Source: an uncultured Aquimarina sp. (GTDB lineage: Bacteria > Bacteroidota > Bacteroidia > Flavobacteriales > Flavobacteriaceae). Taken from it: 64,000 nt of DNA. The stretch spans positions 620,001 to 684,000 of the forward strand of contig NZ_CANMQT010000001.1 in the NCBI RefSeq assembly GCF_947500065.1, written 5' to 3'. The position numbers and the translations under genes are program-made. The notes beneath the pieces were generated by a model. It was not told the DNA's origin. It searched no databases and saw only the letters and a list, made by a program, of their open reading frames with translations. This document shows, piece by piece, positions 9,306 to 19,100 of this stretch. Numbering within the stretch: position 1 is the stretch's first letter; each line of letters begins with the position of its first letter.

Positions 9306-12300
9306 ATGAAAAAACTACTACTTATACTCATTGCTTTAGTACAGGTGACATTTGCATTAGCGCAAAGTTTTCCGGTTAGAGTAACTCCGCAAGCCATTCC
9401 TCCTTATCCTACTAATTTATCTGGATATGCGAATTCAGGACTTATGAACAGCCCTTTACGGGTTCAATTGGTACTAAGTGATGTTACGGCATCAAGCAGA
9501 GAAGTTCGGTTAGCAGTTTCTATAGAGGGTAATGGCATCAATGCAACAAGTGCTCCAGTAGTAATTGGTGCACCTACACTGATTTTAGATGGAGGAATTC
9601 CTCTAAACCTAACTGTTACAGAATTAGCTCCTTATTTTGAGCAACAAAACTTACAAGGCCTCTCTTCTGTTCAATACAATAATCCATTACAAGATGGCAT
9701 GTATCGGTTTTGTTTTGAAGTTTTTGATGCCTTTAACGGGAATCGATTATCATCCAAAAGTTGTGCAACTGTATTTTTAATTAATAACGATCCTCCATTT
9801 CTTAACAAACCAGATAACGAATCAAAGATTTCAGAGCAGAATCCAACCAATATTCTATTTCAGTGGACACCAAGACATATTAATGTTCCTAACGTATCCT
9901 ACGAATTTAGTATTGTAGAGGTTTGGGACACATATATTGATCCACAAGCGATATTTTTATCATCGCCTCCACTCTATCAAGAAGTTACTACCAATACGAG
10001 TTTATTATACGGTCCTATTCAACCATTATTATTAGCTGGCAAACGATATGCATGGCGTGTTAGAGCTATTGCAACTAATAACGGAGAAGAAGTTTCTGTT
10101 TTTAATAACAATGGAAACAGTGAGATCTTCTGGTTTGACTATCAGGGTAATTGTGAACTCCCGACAAGTATTGAAGTACGTGATGTAAGTATGACCAATG
10201 CTACAATTAGTTGGATCGGTCATCCGGAACATTTGGATTATACCGTACAGTATCGCGAAGCAGGTAGCACAAGATGGTACAAAAAAACCACACCACGCGA
10301 TTATGTAACCATTGATGAGTTTAAACCAGACACTATCTATGAATACAGAATTGTAGGTAATTGTACTGAAAATAGTTTTGGAGAATCTCCTGTAGATACT
10401 TTTAGAACCTTAAGTGAAGAAATGGCAGAATATGCCAACTGTGGTATCGATCCAGATCCTGTAGATCTATCTAATCAGGAATTACTTACCGAACTTTTTG
10501 TGAATGATGTATTTACTGCGGGTGATTTTCCTGTGTATGTAAAAGAAGTATCCGGTTCTGGAAGTTTTTCTGGAGAAGGATATATCAGTACACCTTGGTT
10601 AGCGACTGTCCGCATTCCTATAAAATTCCAGAATATCAAAATCAATACTGATATGAAATTGGTAGATGGTTTTGTTGTTACTACCTATGATCCTAATTGG
10701 GGAAGCATTGTTGATGCAGATGTAATTATAGACACCATTACCGGAGATGATGGAGACACACAGGAAATAACTGTTGATATGGATATCGTAGATATACAAA
10801 TCGATGACAACGGTGATATCATATTAATAGGAGACGATGGTACTGTTTCTGATCCAATTCCTGGAGGAAATGATATTCTTTTTCACGATAACAACAATGA
10901 AGACTGGTTTGTAGATGCTGATGGTAACATTACTACTGCAGAACAAGCTGAAGGAGGCTCAGCAACGGCAGGAAATACTAATGGAATTGGTAACGGTGGC
11001 GTCAATGAAATTACAGCTTCTGGAGTTACAGTTACTTTTAACAATACCAATGGGTATTATAGTTTTGATACGGCACCTGAAAATGCAGGTGGTAACATTG
11101 CCAATCAATATGATAAAGTACCTATATCGGGTGGTGGAGAATATAATATTCCGTATAAAGCCATCGCAGCATTAAGCAGTCATCCCACAGACTTCTTAAC
11201 GGCGGAAGCTTCATTTTCTAATAATGACCATACAGCTTCTGATATTATCTTTAAAACCAAAGAAGGAACCAAAGTACAAGCCGTATGGGATACAGATAGC
11301 ACCGTTGCAACCCTATCTCTGAAAAAAACATTTGATTTTGCAAAACAGCAAATCATAGCTGCCGTTAAACCAAAAGATTCTACCGCCAAATACACAGTAG
11401 CCGGAGCAGCTAATTTATGGCATCTGGCTAATCAGGATGTTACCAGAGTTAATGTAAAATTGATCTCCGTAAATGGAGCTAGTTTATCCGGTATAGGAGA
11501 ACGCATTAATCAAATATACAATCCGGCAGGAGTTCAATTTAATGTGACTTCCGCTACACCTATTTCGATTTCTGATACGAGTATTGATGTAGGTGATAGT
11601 AGTTTATTATCTCAATATACAGAAGGTGAAAAAGCATGGATTAGTCAATTTAAAACCGTAGGAGATTACCAAAAAGACACCTATTACTTATTTGTTACTG
11701 ATATTCCTCCTTCTGACACAGGTACAGAAGGCTTTATGCCGCTTAAAAGACAATTTGGTTTCATATTCCCAGGTGATGATAAAGGTAGAACCGCAGCCCA
11801 CGAATTAGGGCACGGAGTTTTTGGGTTAGAGCATCCATTTACTGAATATAACACTACCGGAACTACTGATCTGTTAATGGACTATGGTACAGGAACTATA
11901 CTTACCCATATGGATTGGGAAAAATTGCATGCGCCAGGTATCCAGATCTATTGGTTCCAAGGTGATGAGGATGGGGAATTGGGTGGTAAAGTATGGTTAA
12001 CTCCTGACTGGAAACCATTTAGCTTTGATAGTTCAAGAACGGTTACCGGTAATTCTAACCAAACAAATATTCCTCAAGGCGCCGTTCCAGGGATTAAGTT
12101 TGAAGACAAACATTATTTGGCGGACGGAGCTAATTTCAGTGGATATGTAACAAATGATGGCACTGTTCTAAGTATTAGTGAAAAAACATTAAGCAATGAT
12201 AGTGAAGTCTATTTATATCGAGATAATGGAGGATGCGGAACAGATACTTATTATAAAACTACTTGGGGTTATATAAAAGACAAAAAGAATAATTTTTCCT

Positions 12301-14051
12301 TTACTGATAATTCGAATGTAGAGTTCAAAGCCAAAATTCCTTGTCCAGGTACAAATTCCAATGAAAATAGTGGTTGTGACCAATTTGACTATTTAGATGA
12401 AAACAATGAAGAACATAAAGACCTTATAACTTTTTATCAAAAAGAAGTTGATAATGCATTGAATAACGCTCTTTCATCAATCACTTCTACCCAAGATACA
12501 ATATTAAGATCAAAAGGTGTTTATAGCCACGTACGATTTGCGAATTCTAAGGACCTACCAGTTAGTAAAAATGAAATTGAAGTATTAGAAGATAAATTAC
12601 ATCTATTAAGTTATCATAAAAAAGACACCTACATGGTTGTCACTTTCTTAAAAATTAAAAATAATCTATCATATTTAAATCATCAAATTAATGATTTAGC
12701 CCAAAGATCGATAACAAATAATCAATCTTCTATTAATGGGAAAAAGATAGTACATGTGATAGTTACTTTCTCTGATTATGAATCTATTTTCGGAGTTGGT
12801 TTCGCAAACAATGATTCTTGTTATAATGTTGGTTTCGCACAAAGTGAAAATGGAATTGTAACCAATAACTCGGTTTTATCCGATAGACAATCCGTTTTCA
12901 AAGATATTCTGGAAGTATATAAGTATATAGAAAAACCACTATACGTTAAGCAGTTTTTCATGAAAGCTGATAAGAGTATGGTGGAAACCATGCTGAAATC
13001 AAACAATATCAGCGGATATGAATCTATCCAAGTTTTACAATTCTTTGAATCAAAATATGTAAGTCAAATAAAGAATATAAGGGCTCAAATAAGTAGTCTA
13101 ATTGCCAATTTAGATGATCACGCCTCTCAACAAGATTGGCAAGATTTCATTGAACAATACCAGCAATATAAAAATCAAACTATTGAATTATATGCAAGAG
13201 CAGAGTATGATGAGATAGATATTGATCTAAAAACAAATTCTAGTACTTGGAATTATTATCAACCTGACAACCTGGTTAAACTTAGAGAAGTCTATATTAT
13301 AAGTCCTGAAATTTCCAGAGCATACTTTGTGAGTCAAACCGCATCCTTTGGATATGGTCAGAAATTCCAGGTATATTTTGGATTTAATGCAACACTCGAT
13401 AGTGACACACACTTTTATGATTTTGATGGATATAGCGTAATTGATCCTTTAGTTTATGGAATTGCTGACGGATTAAGTTTAATTCCAATTCCATATGTTG
13501 ATTCAGTTGGAGATGGGATGGGGTTCATATATGCTTCCGCTAGAGGTGATATGAGCCAAGCACCATTTTATGCAGCTGGTTTAGCATTACCAGTGGGTGC
13601 AGCATATCTGAAATTCGGTAAAAAAGGAGTAGACAACTTCTTCGCTGTTGTTGCAAAAAAGACTGAGGATGGAGATATTGTTTTAAGCACGAAAAGAATA
13701 AAAGATATTGACCCTGATGAAGTTCAGGTAACATCGGTACTTAGTGATAAAGCATCCGATGCTCAAAAAACTCTTGCCGAAGTAGAAAAACACAAAGATA
13801 AATTTGCTAAACACTTTGATAACGTAGCTAATGATATCACCGCTCTAAGTTCTAAATTAAATACAGCTGCCTTTTCCGGATTAAAAACTGAGTTTGACAA
13901 ATTAAGTCAAGTTCTAAAAAATCAGTTTTTAAGAGATTTTGCCGACGCAGATGACCTATTATTGTTAATCAATAAAGATGGATTCGAAATATTTAGTAGC
14001 TGGAAAAACTTTAGAACGAAGTATCCTGATGTAATAATATGTACTAAATAA
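9306..14051 (+). CDS. Secreted TANFOR-like/FN3/metzincin-type metallopeptidase protein with polymorphic-toxin-like C-terminus
   Basis: 1581 aa. Signal peptide at 1-20 (ends FALAQ), then an N-terminal segment starting FPVRVTPQAIPPY that resembles the TANFOR domain of Bacteroidota surface proteins (recognised from memory, moderate certainty). A fibronectin type III domain lies at about 280-370, then an Asp/Gly-rich linker (480-570). A zinc peptidase signature, HELGHGVFGLEH, starts at His832, with a Met-turn-like LLMDYG about 25 residues later. From about residue 1015 base composition becomes visibly AT-richer. A Gly/Ala-rich hydrophobic segment (about 1376-1441, containing SLIPIPYVDSVGDG) resembles the pre-toxin segments of polymorphic toxins. 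The last ~140 residues are an unrecognised helical tail. There is no T9SS sorting domain. The toxin role is inferred from architecture. Confidence 0.75.
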   Translation: MKKLLLILIALVQVTFALAQSFPVRVTPQAIPPYPTNLSGYANSGLMNSPLRVQLVLSDVTASSREVRLAVSIEGNGINATSAPVVIGAPTLILDGGIPLNLTVTELAPYFEQQNLQGLSSVQYNNPLQDGMYRFCFEVFDAFNGNRLSSKSCATVFLINNDPPFLNKPDNESKISEQNPTNILFQWTPRHINVPNVSYEFSIVEVWDTYIDPQAIFLSSPPLYQEVTTNTSLLYGPIQPLLLAGKRYAWRVRAIATNNGEEVSVFNNNGNSEIFWFDYQGNCELPTSIEVRDVSMTNATISWIGHPEHLDYTVQYREAGSTRWYKKTTPRDYVTIDEFKPDTIYEYRIVGNCTENSFGESPVDTFRTLSEEMAEYANCGIDPDPVDLSNQELLTELFVNDVFTAGDFPVYVKEVSGSGSFSGEGYISTPWLATVRIPIKFQNIKINTDMKLVDGFVVTTYDPNWGSIVDADVIIDTITGDDGDTQEITVDMDIVDIQIDDNGDIILIGDDGTVSDPIPGGNDILFHDNNNEDWFVDADGNITTAEQAEGGSATAGNTNGIGNGGVNEITASGVTVTFNNTNGYYSFDTAPENAGGNIANQYDKVPISGGGEYNIPYKAIAALSSHPTDFLTAEASFSNNDHTASDIIFKTKEGTKVQAVWDTDSTVATLSLKKTFDFAKQQIIAAVKPKDSTAKYTVAGAANLWHLANQDVTRVNVKLISVNGASLSGIGERINQIYNPAGVQFNVTSATPISISDTSIDVGDSSLLSQYTEGEKAWISQFKTVGDYQKDTYYLFVTDIPPSDTGTEGFMPLKRQFGFIFPGDDKGRTAAHELGHGVFGLEHPFTEYNTTGTTDLLMDYGTGTILTHMDWEKLHAPGIQIYWFQGDEDGELGGKVWLTPDWKPFSFDSSRTVTGNSNQTNIPQGAVPGIKFEDKHYLADGANFSGYVTNDGTVLSISEKTLSNDSEVYLYRDNGGCGTDTYYKTTWGYIKDKKNNFSFTDNSNVEFKAKIPCPGTNSNENSGCDQFDYLDENNEEHKDLITFYQKEVDNALNNALSSITSTQDTILRSKGVYSHVRFANSKDLPVSKNEIEVLEDKLHLLSYHKKDTYMVVTFLKIKNNLSYLNHQINDLAQRSITNNQSSINGKKIVHVIVTFSDYESIFGVGFANNDSCYNVGFAQSENGIVTNNSVLSDRQSVFKDILEVYKYIEKPLYVKQFFMKADKSMVETMLKSNNISGYESIQVLQFFESKYVSQIKNIRAQISSLIANLDDHASQQDWQDFIEQYQQYKNQTIELYARAEYDEIDIDLKTNSSTWNYYQPDNLVKLREVYIISPEISRAYFVSQTASFGYGQKFQVYFGFNATLDSDTHFYDFDGYSVIDPLVYGIADGLSLIPIPYVDSVGDGMGFIYASARGDMSQAPFYAAGLALPVGAAYLKFGKKGVDNFFAVVAKKTEDGDIVLSTKRIKDIDPDEVQVTSVLSDKASDAQKTLAEVEKHKDKFAKHFDNVANDITALSSKLNTAAFSGLKTEFDKLSQVLKNQFLRDFADADDLLLLINKDGFEIFSSWKNFRTKYPDVIICTK

Positions 14052-14061
14052 AAATTAAATT

Positions 14062-15108
14062 ATGTTAAAGAAATATATATCATTTTTAATATTAATCTTA
14101 GTATTCAATATTAACAACGCTCAATGTTGGTTTACCGATTTTTTAAAGTACCAAGATGAAGCTAGTCTGGAATTTAAGACTTTTGCAAAAGAAAATGCAG
14201 ATTCATATAAAGCTTATCAGCTTTTATATGACGAAGGTTTAGTAGATTTAGGACGCAGTGTTGATAATTTGCGTACCGTAACAAATAATCTTGATGAGAT
14301 TAAAAAAGCTGGGAGTTATGAATCATGGATTAAAACGGTAAAATCCATTTTTGACGATCCTGATGTTGAAAGCTATGTGAAAAATTTAACTCAAAATTGG
14401 AGTGATTCACAAAAAAACATTTTTGAAGATGCTTTAGCTTCCTCTTTAATAGATAAAATTAATAATGCCATTGGAACTAAATTATACTCAAAGTACGAAG
14501 AAATATCATATGAATTAATGCAATGGGCTAAAAACAAATTCTTCCCTAATAATAGTGGATGGGCCGAATTTGCACAATATAGTGGAAGGAAGGAATATTT
14601 TAAAACATGGAGATTTGTAATTCACATGAAACAATCCCCCTCTCTAATTAACATTTCACTAGGAAGTCGTCAAGCTCCTTTACAAAGCTATGCCGGTAAC
14701 CTAAACAGCACTAGTTTTAGCGATTTTTTCACTAGAGGATTTATATCAGTTGAGGGAATCTCCAATATGACAGATCCAAAAGATTGGTTGCCTTTAGTAG
14801 GAAAAACATTAAAAAAATCATATGACCACGGTGGGAAAATTTACTTCCATACTGATTTAATAACCGATTTAAGGGCTCTTTATGATCCGAACAATCCTTT
14901 TTTCAACGGAGGGACAATAACAGAATTAAGATATTTAGTTGATAACGGATTATTTGATAAAGGTTTAATTGAATTTAGACTAGGTTATGATCAATTATCG
15001 GTAAGCAAAATAAAAGAATTAGAAGAGTCAATTGATAAGTATAAAAAATTAGTAATAGAAAACCCAGATATTGGTTCGTTCAAAGATGCATTTAATATTC
15101 GTTTTTAA
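14062..15108 (+). CDS. Secreted protein resembling a detached polymorphic-toxin tail
   Basis: 348 aa, not assignable to a named family. A signal peptide (about 1-20, ending NNAQC) is followed by a helical segment about residues 25-110 resembling the linker preceding toxin domains in Bacteroidota polymorphic toxins. The C-terminal half (about 170-310) carries an aromatic/charged core: GRKEYFKTWRFVIH, KSYDHGGKIYFHTD, and a closing ITELRYLVDNGLFDKG of the kind often seen at the end of toxin domains. It starts 10 bp after the TANFOR/metzincin gene and is AT-rich like that gene's 3' part. It could be an orphan toxin cassette left by tip exchange, or a secreted partner of the upstream protein. Catalytic residues cannot be identified with confidence. 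Confidence 0.55.
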   Translation: MLKKYISFLILILVFNINNAQCWFTDFLKYQDEASLEFKTFAKENADSYKAYQLLYDEGLVDLGRSVDNLRTVTNNLDEIKKAGSYESWIKTVKSIFDDPDVESYVKNLTQNWSDSQKNIFEDALASSLIDKINNAIGTKLYSKYEEISYELMQWAKNKFFPNNSGWAEFAQYSGRKEYFKTWRFVIHMKQSPSLINISLGSRQAPLQSYAGNLNSTSFSDFFTRGFISVEGISNMTDPKDWLPLVGKTLKKSYDHGGKIYFHTDLITDLRALYDPNNPFFNGGTITELRYLVDNGLFDKGLIEFRLGYDQLSVSKIKELEESIDKYKKLVIENPDIGSFKDAFNIRF

Positions 15109-15132
15109 AAAACAGCAATAATTCATTTAGCT

Positions 15133-16020
15133 ATGTTATCAAAAAAGGAAATCGAAAACTTAAGATGGGTTCATTACAACATCCCTGACAGAGAAAGAAA
15201 CAGCTTTATTTCTTTTATAAAGGGATACCTATTTGCGAAAGACGACAAAGAACTTGAACATTATATAAGCCGATATCTAAGTCAAAAATATCAAATTAAT
15301 ATAGAATACACTACACTACTTGAGCAAATAGATCATTATGCTTATAATGCCAATAAAGACATATTAAGAGGTTTTTGCATATTGCTTAGAGAAATTTATG
15401 ATTGTAAAGATGAAATTAAGCAACAAAAAGGTTTTGAATATAGAGATGACCTAAAAAACAAAAAAGAACCAATCATAAAAAAACCTATTATTGATGGAGG
15501 TATCATAAAGGTTGGAGATATCATAAAACTAGGTAATACCATAAAAGAAGATTATAAGCATTCTAAATTTTACAATGCCTCATTAAGAAACCCTTCCTGG
15601 GATTTGTTTTACCCTTCCTTCAAGGATTATAAACACCTTTCTTTTTACTTTCCAGAGAAGAATGAAATGCAACTAACTTATTTTGGACAAGTAAGACGAA
15701 TATTTAGTAATAGTGTAGTTAAAATAAAACATCTTTTTTTAGAAGATGAAAAACTTATTGCATATACCAATTTATTTAGAATAGAAGTAGAAAAAGCACT
15801 TGAACAAAGAGAAATTGAAATTATTAAAAGTGATTATACTGAAATCGATCTTACATTTTTAAAAGATAAAGTCCGGAATTATACAATAGGGATTACCGAA
15901 TATATGACTTTATCAGAACTAATAGGAAAATGGTGTTTCGACAACATACCGCTTTTTAATAAAATATGGCACAATTACACCAGAGATATGAACGGAAATT
16001 GGTGTCAAATTAGAGAGTAA
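15133..16020 (+). CDS. Cytosolic hypothetical protein, candidate immunity protein
   Basis: 295 aa, no signal peptide or membrane segment, no recognisable domain. It is rich in Lys, Glu, Ile and Tyr, with helical stretches at both ends and a central repeat-like segment (about 115-140) where short Ile-Gly-Asp/Asn motifs recur (GGIIKVGDIIKLGNTIKED). It is the only gene of the seven-gene unit without an export signal, starts 24 bp after the toxin-tail-like gene, and shares its low GC. In polymorphic toxin loci the immunity gene sits directly behind the toxin tip, so immunity is the leading hypothesis. This is inference from position only; a 95-bp gap then separates it from the next secreted protein. 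Confidence 0.5.
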   Translation: MLSKKEIENLRWVHYNIPDRERNSFISFIKGYLFAKDDKELEHYISRYLSQKYQINIEYTTLLEQIDHYAYNANKDILRGFCILLREIYDCKDEIKQQKGFEYRDDLKNKKEPIIKKPIIDGGIIKVGDIIKLGNTIKEDYKHSKFYNASLRNPSWDLFYPSFKDYKHLSFYFPEKNEMQLTYFGQVRRIFSNSVVKIKHLFLEDEKLIAYTNLFRIEVEKALEQREIEIIKSDYTEIDLTFLKDKVRNYTIGITEYMTLSELIGKWCFDNIPLFNKIWHNYTRDMNGNWCQIRE

Positions 16021-16177
16021 TTAGTTAACAAGTGGCAACGTATACATCTTGGTAATAAGAAAGAAGAGTTAAAGATTGAAAAGTTAATAAAAGAATAGAT
16101 CGCAAAATAAAAAAATGTCAAACAATACCTTAGATAAGGTAACAACGACAATGAAATTAGAAAATAATCCAAGTATT

Positions 16178-19100
16178 ATGAAACAATACTACCTACTTAT
16201 ACTAACCCTACTCCTATCCTTCCACATCGTGGCAAGTACAGGAGATAAGGATACCAAAAAATCTACTTCAGAAGAAACCGTTGCTCCGGTAGTACCACCA
16301 ATCATGATGAGTCGTTCTTTTGCAGATCTTAATGTTAAGATTGAGAAAGATTTAAAAACGCTTGTTAAAAGCTCTGAAGGACAAGATTTCTGGCAAAATG
16401 AGCTGTACGAACGTTTCGAAACGGATACGGTAGCTAATAACCTGAGAGGAAAAGCAGAAGAAGTAATTAATGAATTGGTTGAAGGAGATAAATTTCTTGA
16501 AACCTTAACTGAATATATTACTGGTCAAACTCCGGTTACTTTACCCATAGGAATAAAGAAAGAGATAGGTAGCTCTGAATTTATCATGGGAGTAAGCCAG
16601 ATTAAGATTGGTAAAGACTATTCGGAACTAGAGATCTTTGTTCGGTTAAAACTTCCACAAATTGATGAGACAGGAAAGCAAAGAGAATTGTTCTTTGGTG
16701 CCAGTCGTGTAAAACTTTCTCATAAAGGAGGATTGTTTGGAGATGCCGATTTAGTGCTATTAGGAGATGTAGGTATTCCGTTCCAAGGAAAAGAAATTAT
16801 GATGATCCTCAAAGGAGGATTTGATCTAGAAACAGGAGATCTTAATAAAAAGACCTACGTAACTATCGATTGTGATGGATTTAAAGAACTAGGATTAGCA
16901 GTTGATGTAGAATTCTCAAGAAAGAAACTACTTCCAGTAAAAGCAGATAACACAATAGATAATTCTACTATCCCTGGAACAAGTATCAAGAAAAAGGTGA
17001 CCACCAGTTTCGAAATGATAGCTAGTGATTGGAGTGATATTCTTATTGAAATCAATATGCCGAGATTTCAGGTACCATCCTTAAAAAACACCATTTTCGA
17101 ACTCAATACCGCCGTTTTCGACTTTAGTGACCTTAGGAATTCACCAAATATGCAATGGCCGAAGGACTACCAACAAACTTATTTGATTGCAGGCGAGGAA
17201 GATCTATGGCGTGGTGTATACGTACAATCGGTTACAGTTGTGCTTCCGGAGCAATTCCAAAGAAAAGGAAGTAATGAACGTATTAGTTTTGGAGCAGAAA
17301 AATTACTCATTGACAATAATGGGGTTTCTGGTAATTTTAAGGCAGAAAATATCCTACCCGTTAATGAAGGAAATGCAGATGGATGGCAAATTTCTGTAGA
17401 TCGATTACAGGTCAATTTTGTGGCTGGTAGTCTTGCCGGAGCTGGGTTTGGTGGAGTTATTGTATTACCAGTAACAACAGAAACTGTTTCAGGAAAACAT
17501 ACAGAGACCTATGAAGATGATAACGGAGATGAAAAGACTCGATTAGCGACTATAGATTATGAGTCTAATGGAACTACAGTCTTAGTATACAATGCTTTGA
17601 TTGATCCAGTCAATGAAGAATATGTATTGAACGCAAGTCCTGCTGAAAGTATCGCTTTCGATATTTTTAAAGCTAAAGCTACACTCACCGAAAATAGTTT
17701 TGTAGAACTTAGATTAACCGAAGGAAAATTTAGGCCCAAAGCAGTTTTACATGGAAATATGGCTATTAAAGGATCTAACGATGGATCCACGTCAGCAACG
17801 GCAACAGCAGATTTTGAAGGAATTACATTCCAATATTTTCAATTACAAACGGTAAGTCCGATCATTAAAATTGGCCATGCCGGATATACAGGAGAGGTAA
17901 AAGTAGCTAATTTTCCGGTTACTATATCGGAAATAGGAATACGAGCAAAAGATAATATTGCAGCATTAGATTTCACGATTGCCATCAATTTAATGGGTGA
18001 AGGTGATGGAGGATTTTCCGGAGCTGCGAGTTTATCAATTGAAGGAGATCTGAAACAAGGTGAAGGTTTTGAAAAATGGAAATTTAAACGGGTAAAACTT
18101 CGTCGTGTTGAAATAGAAGCCGATATGGGCTTCAAAATCGAAGGATTTGTAGAATTCAGAGAAGATGATCCCGTATATGGTGATGGTTTTGCCGGAATGG
18201 TAAAAGCTACTTTTAGCGGAGGAATTGCGGTTAGTATTAGTGCGACCTTTGGTAAAACAGATTTTAGATATTGGTATGTAGATGGACTCGTAGAAGGGTT
18301 AAATATTATAGTTCCTACAGGCTTTGCCATTACAGGGTTTGGTGGTGGTGCCTACTATCGCATGAAGAAAGATGGATTTAGTTCTAATATAGCAGTTGGA
18401 AGTTCCGGAGCAAATTACGTCCCCGATCGGGATTCTGGTCTTGGAGTAAAAGCTATGATGTTATTTTCTATTGCTGGAGGAGCCACTCTGGTTAATGGAG
18501 GTTTTGGTTTCGAAGTAGCTTTTAATAGTAGTGGAGGTATCAATAGAATTAGTCTATATGGAGAAGCACATCTATTTCAAGAAGAACAATATCAAGATGC
18601 TGGAGATGAAATCTCAGAAAACTTCGGAGGTATTGTAGAAAACGAATCTCAAATGCCAGATGCTGTAGAAAACCAATTAAAAGAAACCGATTTGATGGAA
18701 GCTTCTAAAGCTATTTATCCTGCAGTAATGACGGGTCAAAAAGGCATGAACGCTTATGTAGCAATAGAAATGGATTTTCAGGCAAAAACCTTCCATGGTA
18801 CTTTTGAATTGTACATTGATTTATTAGGAGGAGTATTTCAAGGAGTTGGAGAAGGTGGTCGCGCAGGATGGGCAGTGATCCACTTTGGTCCTAGAAAATG
18901 GTATATTCATGTAGGAACGCCAACGGATCCAGTAGGATTGAAAATCGGAGTAGGAAGTGTGGCTTTGACATCCAAGAGTTATTTTATGATGGGTGATTAC
19001 ATGCCTGCATCACCACCACCACCACCTCAGGTAGCCGAAATATTAGGACTAGATGCAGAAGTGTTAGATTATATGAGAGATGAAAATGCACTCGAAGCCG

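Noticed and set aside
17839-18330. A 163-codon minus-strand frame inside the giant beta-rich protein gene
   Set aside because: It is a shadow of the coding strand; its Ser/Pro/Ile-rich composition is typical of antisense frames.
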